Source: Crocodylus rhombifer
Lineage: Eukaryota > Chordata > Crocodylia > Crocodylidae
Length of the DNA: 64,000 bases
Reading direction: 5' to 3'
Assembly (NCBI GenBank): GCA_038503035.1
Contig: JAVSML010001167.1
Coordinates: 767,903 to 831,902, forward strand
The position numbers and the translations under genes were made by a program. Below the pieces are notes generated by a model that saw nothing but the letters and a program-made list of their open reading frames with translations, was not told the DNA's origin and made no database searches. Shown in pieces: positions 46,901-55,073 of the stretch. Positions within the stretch are counted from its first letter, which is position 1; every line of letters begins with the position of its first letter.

Positions 46901-49900
46901 AACTTAGTCCTTATTTGGAGATGTAGCTCCAACACACTAAATAAAGCACTTTTAGCTAACAGTGGAATGAGCTGAATACTATATGGGTGTTTTAATATTA
47001 AAAGACAAGAAGATAACTCTTCTGTCAGAAGTTTAGATGAGATTTACTGTGTGTCCTGTCACAAATTTTGAATTATAATAATATTTCTGAAAAACTAAAC
47101 TGAAACAGCTGGTTTTAGTCATCTTATTGAAATGCTTTTGATTTCTATAAAGCAGTAACCAATGTGACTCTCAAACATTACAAAATAAAGTGGGGAGGGG
47201 GATGAGATGAACAAGCATCTGTTGAATCCTGCCAGTTCTTATTCAGATTATATTTATATCTTATTGCAGAAATATTGCTGGTGTGCTGAAGCACAACCTC
47301 TGTATCATCTGCAGTTAAACCATTTCAGTTTGCCTTTATCTGAAAAGGCAAACCCCAACCAGTTCTTAAAGTTGGGTATATGCAAACTTATGTGTTGATT
47401 CTTAAATGTAATATTGGTCTGTAATTGTCTTAATCTTCTTAATTTTTCTAGATTGCTAGTCATAGTGGATATGTACAAGTTGACTGGAAGCGAGTTGAAA
47501 AAGATGTAAACAAAGCAAAAAAACAGCTAAAAAAGCGAGCAAACAAGGCAGCACCTGAAATCAATACCCTCATTGAAGAGGTAAGGCTCTTTGGTTTAAA
47601 CCAGAGGTTCCCAACCTTTTTCTTATTGCGTATCCTCTCCCAGATTTACCAACTGCCTGTGTCCCCCTACCAGGATACGTTTTATATTTTAACCCCTTAA
47701 AGGTTAATTATTATTATAATGAAAATTAAATCTGCCATTACATAATTTCTCCCACGTACCCCCTAGAAATGTCTTGCCATACACCCAGGGCTACACAACC
47801 CCCTGGTCTGAACTGCTAAATACTTTCCTGTTGGCTACGGTTTCTCACTTTTTTCATTGTAGATTATGACAGTCCTGTTATCTAAAGCCTTAAGCAACGT
47901 TTTGTACCAAATTGAAGGCACTTAGACCCACTCCTAAAGGCAGACTTTCCAAAAATATTTAGCTGAGGGTATGCTTTTATAAATATAGAATCTTTGCAGT
48001 CCAACATATTTGCAATATTGATGTTCACAGATTTTTAGCTTCCAGCTGAGCTATTCTTATGCTGGACTATGACAAGTGATTGCTTCATGGTTGATTATGC
48101 TTCAGGGCTTTTAGTCATAAAATGTGCATGAAGAGCAATGTGCCCATTCTGTTAAGTTAACTACCTGTAGAACACCCTGCACATTCCTAGAATGTGGGTT
48201 GATCATCACTTTCAGTAAAATCAAATTGTTCCCTTGAACTGGGAGTGGGGAAAAAGCCTATTTTGGAAAAACAATAACCTATGCCTCTTGAATAAATGTT
48301 ATAGCCCTTTGTAGCTGGAGTTGCACTCATAACTTGTAATTTTTAAGCTGTTTTATATGCGTAGATGCCCAGTAGTGGTACTGCTGGCAGTATCTAGAGG
48401 ATTTTATTGTCTTCTGATATACACCTTGCAGGAACTTTCTAAAGTACCTGCTATTGAAATATGCTTAAAGTAATTGATCATCATTTTTTTTTTTATATTT
48501 GGTAGGTTTTAAGTGAAGGTGTTCACATCTATGTACCAGTAACAGGAACTATGCTTTTGGTAGTTTTCCATTTAATTTCTTGAACCCCAGATTAGGGAGT
48601 GTCACCTTCTCCAAAATGTCTATTCTGTGCTTGGTATTGATGTAGTAAAGATAAACTATAACACAGTTTCTAATATTACCCAGGACCACTTATTTAGAAA
48701 AAGAAAAAATGAGAGGTGCACTCATACATGAGTCCAATATTGGATCAGCACCGGTATAGAGAAAATTGGCTGGATTGGAAATTGGCCTGATGTGGTTGAT
48801 AATTTAGCCAATAAATGCCCGTGCGTGTACACAGCATGCAGGCAGCAAGGAGCACAGCCCAACAGCTTGGAGAGCTGCATGCAGCTGGTAAATCTGCTGT
48901 GGTAGAAGGGGAGGGCCATGTGGAAGAAGGGAGTCGGTTGGGGCAGACACTGCCCAGCCAGGGTGGAATGCGAGATGGAGCTGCAGTTTATCTGGCGGGG
49001 GGGGAGCGGTGGCTCCTGCCCCCTTCCCCCCCCCGCCCCCCCGGATCTACACAGGGTGGGTAGACTGCAGCTGCAGGCCAGAGCCAGGGCTGCACCCGGC
49101 TCTTCTTGACAGGAGCTGGGCTTGGGGTGGACAGTGGTGGTACTGGGAGGCAGGGCACTGGGGGACTACAGCGAAATTTGGGGTGGCTGCAGCCCCCCCC
49201 ATAACTCCCACCTAGCACCGCTGCTGCCCACTGCAAGCCCAGCCCTTGCCAAGAAGAACTCGGCGCAGCCCCTCCTCCAGTCCACACCGGCAGCTCACCC
49301 ACCCTGCACATATTTGGGGCATGCCCCCGTGCCCTCCCAAGGTGCATGCAGTGGCGGGAGCTGTCCCCCCATCCCCTCCAGGCAAGCCACAGCTCTGTCC
49401 TGTGGCTGTCCCGGCTGGGCAGCATCTACCCCAGTCCCTGCCCCAGTCCCTCCCTCACTGTGGGGAACATTGATCTCCACCTCCCACCATGCCCCTTCCT
49501 TCCCCTCTCCCCTTCTACCACAACAGACTTGCCAGCTGCACTCAGGTGTATTGGAAATCAGATCAGTATCAGCTAATATGCCTCCTTAAAAATAGGCTAT
49601 TGGTATTGGCCCTCAAAATCTCTATTGGTGCACCCCTAGAAATAGTTTTTCATTAAGGACTTAATTTTACCATTAAAACGTTACAAAAAGTGAGTTGTTT
49701 GCCTGGAGGTATATGGACTGTTCTGTGCACACTTAAAACATCATACAGCATATCTTTGTTTTGGTTATTTTACACAATTTGTATTTTACAGTATTAGTAA
49801 TGCCACACCAGTGCCCCTAAGTTATACCTAGGTTGTCAAATTGTTTTAAACTAGAACTTGGATTTTGATTTGTAACTATAGTTACAAATTAGTAAATTAG

Positions 49901-50726
49901 TGTACAGATTAGAAAATTAGTGTACAGTTTTCTAAACCAAAAGTAGCTTAATCAGTATCCTTTCAGGATAAAATATGGGATGGATACACTAGAATTGATA
50001 TTCAAACAGCTTTGATTTTTAAAGTTGTGAACCGTTGCATTATCTAAATAGCTGGTCTTTGATTTTTAAAATGGCTCTTACATCATAGTAAAGATGGAAA
50101 TGTCCCGGGCCCCTTATTGTGTATGCCTGTTTTTTTTAGTGGTTTTTTTATACCTTCTACTGTAACTGCTTGCATACAGTCTTATGAAATGGTATGATGC
50201 TGTCCTAAAGTATATTTGTAAAACATTTCAAGCTGTACAAAACCAATCCCAAAGCAGTTAAATACTAAAAAGTGTATTAGGTTTCCACAGCTTGTAATGA
50301 CAATTCATTTTCCTGTGTTCAGTTAAAATTTAAGTTAGTTTGGTCTCACCTTTAGTGCTCACATTTTCCCAAGAAATATATAGTGCGGCAGTCTTTTCAC
50401 GGGGGGGGGAAAAAGTGTTTGCATAAGAGTATCATTGTCAGTTGTGAATGAAATGCATTGCTAAAGATTTGCTCAGAATGCCTGCAGTGTAAGTGACTCC
50501 AGGTAGTGCCATACCATCACCCATGACCATTAAACTTAATTTTAAGAACTTGTCTTTTTCTTTTTAGTTCAACACCTGTTACTTATTCATATAAGTAGTA
50601 ATGCTCACATTAAATTCATGGTTCATCACAAACTCTTTTCTTTTTCAGTCAACAGAATTTATCAAACAGAACATAGTGGTATCGAGTGGATTTGTTGGAG
50701 GTTTTTTGTTAGGCCTTGCATCTTAA
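34930..50726 (+). CDS. FUNDC1: FUNDC1, FUN14 domain-containing protein 1 (5 exons)
   Basis: Mitophagy receptor of the outer mitochondrial membrane that binds LC3/GABARAP proteins. Exons 34930-34960, 37994-38150, 40002-40077, 47452-47580 and 50649-50726 join in phase into 156 residues, against 155 in human as I recall it. Residues 14-24 read [11 protein letters not shown], containing the LC3-interacting Tyr19-x-x-Leu22. Ser18 and Ser14 match the family's ULK1 and CK2 sites. Hydrophobic membrane segments lie at about 50-70, 73-92 and 139-155. Between the last two is a basic, Lys-rich stretch (about 99-122) in the intermembrane-side loop assignment of the family. The protein ends [12 protein letters not shown]. 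Only the first ten residues ([10 protein letters not shown]) diverge from mammals. No frameshift or stop was seen, so the gene looks functional. Confidence 0.95.
35199..35206 (+). promoter_or_regulatory. CRE palindrome TGACGTCA (intron 1)
   Basis: Second perfect cAMP-response element, about 240 bases inside intron 1 but still within the CpG island. Confidence 0.6.
35440..35690 (+). repeat. Dispersed repeat in FUNDC1 intron 1
   Basis: Contains 'gttggtctaataaaagatatt' type wording followed by 'gaccaacacggctgcagcc', with an upstream 'tgaagaaggg ... aagctttctgg' block. I recognise this as a recurrent sauropsid repeat, but I cannot name the family with certainty. No ends were defined. Confidence 0.5.
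37029..37306. mobile_element. hAT element in FUNDC1 intron 1
   Basis: The 278-bp unit starts cagcgattctccacc and ends ggttgagcaccactg. The 8-bp flanks gtctgcag and gtctacag agree at 7 of 8, and the second has a central TA. It belongs to the family that includes 59279-59592 in inverse orientation (shared 'gagttctttgcaa' and 'aattgct'). Confidence 0.8.
37342..37845. mobile_element. hAT element in FUNDC1 intron 1, second copy
   Basis: The 504-bp GC-rich insert is flanked by tgttagac (37334-37341) and tgttagat (37846-37853), agreeing at 7 of 8. The termini tagtagtacttaacc and, inverted, cagggatgccagcc are weakly matched. The open frames of 80-159 codons on both strands inside it are chance products of its composition. 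Confidence 0.65.
37994..38150 (+). CDS. FUNDC1: FUNDC1 exon 2
   Basis: Preceded by a long T tract and AAAG, followed by GTGAGA. Encodes Asp11 to Trp63 (split codon), including the acidic-Tyr LC3-binding region, the [16 protein letters not shown] block and the start of the first membrane segment. It is 157 bases, phase 1 to phase 2. Confidence 0.96.
38300..38481. mobile_element. hAT fragment in FUNDC1 intron 2
   Basis: Matches by eye the right part of 37029-37306 ('taggaatccgtag', 'caagttctttgcaatcaaag', 'agttgagagccact'). It ends before ctctaaag, a typical TA-centred flank. The left end is missing. Confidence 0.55.
40002..40077 (+). CDS. FUNDC1: FUNDC1 exon 3
   Basis: Bounded by TTCTTAAG and GTATGT. 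Encodes [20 protein letters not shown] and the following FLLLQ, the glycine-rich turn between the first two membrane segments. It is 76 bases and ends on a codon boundary. Confidence 0.97.
40955..41464. mobile_element. Inverted-repeat element in FUNDC1 intron 3
   Basis: Starts aggcatgtctacatg and ends gtagatgcaccc. The interior carries a strong 22-base-arm hairpin (41059-41125) and GC-rich text shared with 63755-64000 ('tgctgaagcacc', 'gtgcttcagt'). Open frames of about 100 codons in it are not genes. Confidence 0.65.
41059..41125. repeat. Perfect-grade palindrome
   Basis: Arms 41059-41080 and 41104-41125 are inverted copies matching at 21 of 22 positions (core caggatagtac / gtactatcctg), with a 23-base loop that is itself partly symmetric. 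Confidence 0.9.
42774..43136. mobile_element. hAT-like repeat in FUNDC1 intron 3
   Basis: Starts cagtggtgcgc, a hAT-type end, and shares 'ctcctgctgccaaat', 'tggggag' and 'ctctgcgggc' with 37342-37845 ('ctcgctgccaaat', 'tggggag', 'ctctgtgggc'). The right end is approximate and no target duplication was found. Confidence 0.5.
43171..43989. mobile_element. DNA transposon with GGGTTACCATAT ends
   Basis: Terminal inverted repeats gggttaccatatttcc and gggttaccatatgtcc agree at 15 of 16 and are flanked by TA on both sides (43169-43170 and 43990-43991). This 819-bp element in FUNDC1 intron 3 has a second matching block inside each end (aaaaaagagga at both). The interior is C-rich, with tandem 'cccctcactcc' motifs, a 34-bp duplication and a CT run. 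No transposase is visible. A TA duplication suggests a mariner- or other TA-targeting type, but similar ends also occur in hAT elements. Confidence 0.75.
43681..43748 (+). repeat. Exact 34-bp tandem duplication
   Basis: Two adjacent copies starting at 43681 and 43715, each beginning ctgccaaagcagttcctgca. They are followed by a (CT)n run at about 43765-43787. Confidence 0.95.
44768..45014. mobile_element. Inverted-repeat element in FUNDC1 intron 3, second copy
   Basis: Starts gggcatgtctatatg and ends ataggtgcaccc. It is rich in 'cattaatgc' and 'gcattag' motifs on both strands. It is the intact reference copy for the split element at 5161-8421. Confidence 0.65.
45015..47440 (+). other. FUNDC1 intron 3, distal part
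   Basis: AT-rich intronic sequence without a recognised repeat or exon. Intron 3 is the largest, at about 7.4 kb (40078-47451). Confidence 0.5.
47452..47580 (+). CDS. FUNDC1: FUNDC1 exon 4
   Basis: Bounded by TTTTTCTAG and GTAAGG. It has 43 whole codons, [20 protein letters not shown] onward to INTLIEE, rich in Lys and Arg. A hAT insertion begins only 21 bases after the exon end. Confidence 0.97.
47602..47805. mobile_element. hAT element next to FUNDC1 exon 4
   Basis: The 204-bp unit starts cagaggttcccaacc and ends caaccccctg. The flanks gtttaaac (47594-47601) and gtctgaac (47806-47813) agree at 6 of 8, the first with a central TA. The duplicated target starts only 13 bases after the exon 4 donor. 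Confidence 0.75.
48711..49638. mobile_element. GC-rich DNA transposon in FUNDC1 intron 4
   Basis: The ends gagaggtgcac and, inverted, taggggtgcac agree at 8 of 11. The flanks gaaaaaat and gaaatagt agree at 6 of 8. The middle is CpG- and C-rich (about 48830-49530) in contrast to the AT-rich intron, giving spurious frames up to 155 codons on both strands. Ends of this 'GGGGTGCACC' type are known in hAT elements of vertebrates. Confidence 0.6.
50649..50726 (+). CDS. FUNDC1: FUNDC1 exon 5 and stop
   Basis: Bounded upstream by a strong polypyrimidine tract and CAG. It has 25 codons plus TAA, beginning [14 protein letters not shown] and ending with the membrane segment [12 protein letters not shown]. 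Confidence 0.97.
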   Translation, partial: STEFIKQNIVVSSGFVGGFLLGLAS

Positions 50727-51365
50727 GGACCTGAATTTTGTCTTCCTGATGGCATCCACCACAGCAAAGAACAGTTGTAGTGATGCACTGTCTTGAAGCA
50801 AAGCAGTGTGGGTCATTAATCACTTCAGAGCCAGGAGAAATGGACTAGCTAGACAAATTGGAAGCTTTTACATTTTAGGCTTTTGCCTCCTGAAGCTTGG
50901 CAAAACTACGACTTGCTGAAAAACTGTGCAGCTGCTCATTATAGCATTTATGGGCAAAACTGATTAATTTTCATCATGACTTTTTTTTATTGCTGTCCAT
51001 TCAGAAACTAGTATTTTTAAAATGTAATTCTTGGGTTATAGATATATGTTACAGTATTGAAGGAAGGAAAGCTCTATTTCTGTCTAAAAGTTTTTCAGTT
51101 AAATGTTGCTATCTTTATTTAAAAGAGATATTGTCCTCTATGCTGTAGTGTATAGTGCTGATGACTAAATAATGTGTATGATATTGTAGTTTCAGCCTCA
51201 AGGTCGACCATGTTCCTGAAAAATCACTGCAATAATCTGTAAATCTGTAATATCTTTTTACAGAAGTATTGATAACAGATTCATGAGCATATTAAAGATG
51301 AAAATCAAACTTTGACTCTGGTATTTGTATACTTCATAAAATAAAACATTATTTGCATCCTTTAC
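50727..51365 (+). other. FUNDC1: FUNDC1 3' untranslated region
   Basis: AT-rich sequence after the stop codon. ATTAAA at 51291-51296 and AATAAA at 51340-51345 are candidate polyadenylation signals, so cleavage is expected near 51315 or 51365. The size of about 0.6 kb is reasonable for this gene. Confidence 0.7.
51340..51345 (+). terminator. FUNDC1: Polyadenylation signal AATAAA
   Basis: Canonical hexamer 614 bases after the stop codon, with a weaker ATTAAA 49 bases earlier. It is the most likely transcript end. Confidence 0.65.
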
Positions 51366-51674
51366 CATGTGGGCATTTGACATAGGTATTTCATACAGAC
51401 TAGTGTATCATGAAGAGCATATGCCATATCCCTAAGTGTGTGTCGTATGTAGCTTGTATATACAGCTGAAATGCATATAATTGTTACAAGGACTTTAACA
51501 TGCATGCTTTTTGTAGTTGTGTATTCACTGGAGAGCAACCTGTTTAATAATCTACCTGTTGAAAATACCAAGTACTGGGGCTTTTGTTTAATATTGCCAG
51601 TACTTGTTGAACATTATAATGGAGGACATTAAACTGACAGCAGGATGGCATGGTGCAGCTTGAGCACTCTAAAG

Positions 51675-52041
51675 AAGTGGGGCTCAACCTTTTAGAGTGG
51701 CTGCTCATCACCTAGCTGCACTGGGAGCCACTGGTTCCCTTTGGTGGAGGAGGGAGAGAGGGGAAGGGGAGGTGGCTGCCAGTGTCAGCGGGAGTTGAGG
51801 AAGAGAGCTTACCTCCAGTAAGCAGTCGCTGCCGATAGGAGAGGGGAGGGGAAAAAAGGGAGGGAGTTTAAGCAGTGCCTGTTATGGGGGACGGGAGATG
51901 GAGAGGGCAGGGAGGGTTGCTGAGGGGGATCAATGACATGGCATAGGGTGGGGAAGGGAAGGTACTGAGCTGCTTCCTGCTAATCCCCTGTACTGTGGCC
52001 AGGATCTAGTCCCTTTTTGTGGTGTAGGTCAAGTACCACTG
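51675..52041. mobile_element. hAT element downstream of FUNDC1, first of two
   Basis: The termini aagtggggctcaacc and, inverted, cagtggtacttgacc agree at 11 of 15. The flanks are ctctaaag and ctctaatc (6 of 8). The interior is GA-rich and non-coding. Confidence 0.65.
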
Positions 52042-52049
52042 CTCTAATC

Positions 52050-52313
52050 CAGGACTGTTAGACCTAGACCCAAGGGACTCATCTTGAGCTAGGCACAGTT
52101 CCAGAAGTGGCTGCAGGGAGAGCAGGGCTGTGTCAGAACAGTCCTTGCCCCTGCCACTGATTGCCATGTCCAACAGGGCCCAATGATCCTGAATTCTGCA
52201 GCAAGCTGTGCTTCCAACCTGTACCCCTGCCCCCAACTTCCAGTAGCCCATTATGCCATACAACAGTAGCATAGGCAGTATCCAGCACAGGGGCCATATA
52301 TTTGACACCCCTG
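52050..52313. mobile_element. hAT element downstream of FUNDC1, second of two
   Basis: Starts caggactgttagacc and ends, inverted, caggggtgtcaaat. The flank ctctaatc is the same octamer that ends the first element; the right flank is ctctacaa (5 of 8). The two elements are therefore abutting, separated only by this octamer. Confidence 0.6.
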
Positions 52314-52779
52314 CTCTACAAATTGGCCTTATAATCATTTTCATTAGGAAATATTGTTGCTCTCATCGCTATATTAACCCTCAGAACAAAGTTGCTGCTG
52401 TGGTTCCTGTCCTAATGGTTGAACATTAATGCAAGAGAGCCATTTTCTATGGCTTCTATATATTTACCTGTTCATTGTTTAGATCTTCAGAAACAAACAT
52501 AATTGGTACCAAGTATAGCTGGAGACAAGGAAGGACTCTTCCTCTTAAATTGTCTTCTGGAGAGCATAGTTCCAGGCTTTTCTCAAAAGCCAGCAAAACA
52601 AATGAAACTTGGCATGCACCCTGTGTAAGTCCACTTTGACTGTCAGACCAAAGTGGGCAAGCAGGTTCAAAATGCTGGGGATGGAAAGGAAAATGTCTGC
52701 ATCTAGATAGAAGTTTGCAACTTCTGTTTTCTAATAGAGATAAAGGTAATCCTTCTTATCTTTACTTGGATAACTTCAT

Positions 52780-53470
52780 AAGAAGTTGGGGATTTGTTTT
52801 GGCCCTCTAAAGCTGTTCATCTCTCTCAAATGGCAGGTTGATGATCTTCCCCCTCAGTCCAGAGATATAATGTATTCCAGTTCTCCTGATTGCTCCCTGT
52901 GGAACACATTCAGGTCCCTGCACTTGTGCACCAGCAGGGAGAAGCCCTGTGGGATGGAGCTGGTGGCCTTCCCTGCTGCCATGTGCAGGATGGGGCTCCC
53001 TGCCACTTCCATTGGAGTCCCAGGAGCTGTATATGGTGGCAGGAAGCAGGGCCAGTGCTGGCTCAATCACACTGGGCCTTCTTTTAGTGGTGTGTGAGTG
53101 CCAGGAGCTGCACGTGTGCCACAAGGAGACAGGCTGGCCTGGCTCTGCTACTTACTGCCACATGCAGCTCCCGGAACTGGCTGGAGTCACATACTGCTAG
53201 CCAGCAGCATCTTTACAGGCCACAAGCACCCTGAGTGTATGCCACCTGCTGCTGCTGCTGCTGGCAAGAGCTGTGCATCATGGGGGAGAGGGGCAGTGTT
53301 TAAGGGGTTCCTCAACACCCCACCCTTCCTCACCCCAAAAATCCCACACTTCCACACCTTACCCCCATAATTCCCACACATACACACACACACCCATACC
53401 CTACACCCCCCCACACACAGCCACATCCTCTCGCAACCCTCGCATGCATATACACGCACACCCACCCCCA
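52780..53470. repeat. GC-rich and CA-rich low-complexity block
   Basis: 'caggagctg' recurs several times between 52970 and 53180, a short (ctg)n run lies near 53250, and a CA/C-rich tract covers about 53370-53470. Frames of 65-105 codons on both strands are composition artefacts. Text ending 'attattgcccacccttg' near 53870 resembles the terminus of the hAT at 10541 and may close an element whose other end was not found. Confidence 0.5.
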
Positions 53471-53878
53471 ACTACACCTCACACACTCTGCCGTACACAA
53501 TATACAAGAGTAAGACTTTAGTTTTGAGCTATTATGCAGTCATCTCTATATACAGTATGCAAACACAAATCATGACAAAAATATTTTTTGAAATAAAATG
53601 TTACAGTAGGTGTTTGACTTCTAGTACGCGATTTGTTTTTTTTTTCTGGTTCCAAGATAGCAACCACCCATCCCAAAAGAGGTACTTCCAGGGGCAAGGG
53701 GAGAGACTTCTGGTGGCAAAAAGGTCAAGGGGCTATGGTTGGGACTTCTAGTCCCAAGATGGCGACCAGGGGGTGGGCACCTGTCAATGGGTGGCACTAC
53801 TCTTGCAGCCCTTGACAGCTTGCCAAAATTCATTAAGTAGCCCTGCAGCCAAAATTATTGCCCACCCTTGGCTTCTTC

Positions 53879-53945
53879 CATAGAATAATGATGGTCATCT
53901 AGTCCAGCCTTCAGAGCTGCTTGAAATCTTGGACAACTAATGCTG
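53879..53945 (-). mobile_element. CR1 LINE tail tip
   Basis: A short reverse-oriented CR1 terminus ('tagaataatgatggtcatc', 'tagtccagcc'). It has no coding part. Confidence 0.5.
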
Positions 53946-54043
53946 CTTGTAACTAGGGGCAAAAATAAAAATGGGTAATACTGAAGAGGGCTAGAAGGGA
54001 TCTTGAAAAGCTAGCAACTAAGGGCAGGAAAACAAGGAACTTT

Positions 54044-54133
54044 CATACATTTCATAGACATTAGGGCTGGAAGGGACCTCAGAAGATCATCAAGTCCAGC
54101 CCCCTGCCCAAAGGGCATGAAGTCAGCTGCGGT
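54044..54133 (-). mobile_element. CR1 LINE tail, detached end of the minus copy
   Basis: The reverse of the CR1 terminus ('tttcatagacattagggc', 'gatcatcaagtccagccc') down to 'ggtcataggatc'. It continues the minus-strand copy at 55074-57490 once the plus-strand CR1 between them is removed. In the sister copy at 20790 these two texts are adjacent. Confidence 0.8.
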
Positions 54134-55073
54134 CATAGGATCATCAGTGATTTGGATGGAGGGGTAAAAAGCACCCTGTTCAAATTTGCTGATGACACTA
54201 AGATGTGGGGGGATGTGGGCATACTAGAAGAAAGCATCAGGCTATAATCAGACCTAGACAGGTTACAGGGGTGGGCGGATATGAATAGGATGGGATTCAA
54301 CACAGACAAGTGCAAGGTGCTGCACCTGGGGAGGAATAACCCGCACCATACCTACAGGTTGGGGAACTCCCCTCTTGTCAGCATGGAGGCAGAAAAGGAT
54401 CTTGGAGTCATCATTGACTCCAAGATGAACATGGCCCGGCAGTGTGGGGAGGCAGTCAGGAAGGCCAACTGTACCTTGTCATGCATCCACAGATGCATCT
54501 CGAGCAGGTCCAAAGAGGTGATCCTCCCCTTCTATGAGGCACTGGTCAGGCCGCAGCTGGAGTATTGCATCCAGTTCTGGGTGCCACAGTTCAAGAGGGA
54601 TGTCGACAGCATGGAGAGGGTCCAGAGGAGGGCCACTCGTATGATCAGGGGACAGCAGGGCAGGCCCTACGAGGAGAGGCTACGGGACCTGAACCTGTTC
54701 AGCCTCCAAAGAGAAGGCTGAGGGGGGATCTTGTGGCCTGTTATAAACTAGTTGGGAGGATCAGCAGGCACTGGGGGAGTCACTATTTCCCCGTGCACTG
54801 CCAGGAGTGACCAGGAATAACGGTCACAAGCTGGCAGAGGGCAGGTTTAGGTTAGATATCAGGAGGCGCTACTTCACGGTCAGGGCGGCTAGGGTCTGGA
54901 ACCAACTTCCAGGGGAAGTGGTGCTAGCTCCTACCCTGGGAGTTTTTAAGAGGAGGCTGGATGAACATCTTGCTGGGGTCGTATGACCCCAGTATTATTT
55001 CCTGCCATGGCAGGGGGTTGGACTAGATGATCTACTCAGGTCCCTTCCGACCCTAGAAATTATGAAACTATAA
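54134..55073 (+). mobile_element. Plus-strand CR1 LINE nested in a minus-strand CR1
   Basis: 5'-truncated copy beginning in the polymerase motif region (SDLDGGVKSTLFKFADDTKMW), then an open frame of 146 codons (54281-54721: NRMGFNTDKCKVLHLGR to LNLFSLQREG). A frameshift leads into RLRGDLVACYKLV and, later, RVWNQLPGEVVLAPTLGVFK with the stop after HLAGVV. The tail 'gactagatgatctactcagg' ends near 55065. It is the same subfamily as the copy at 25158-28505, judging by wording. Confidence 0.88.

Noticed and set aside
49122..49589. 155-codon plus-strand frame in FUNDC1 intron 4
   Set aside because: It lies within the GC-rich core of a DNA transposon, with a 145-codon frame on the opposite strand.
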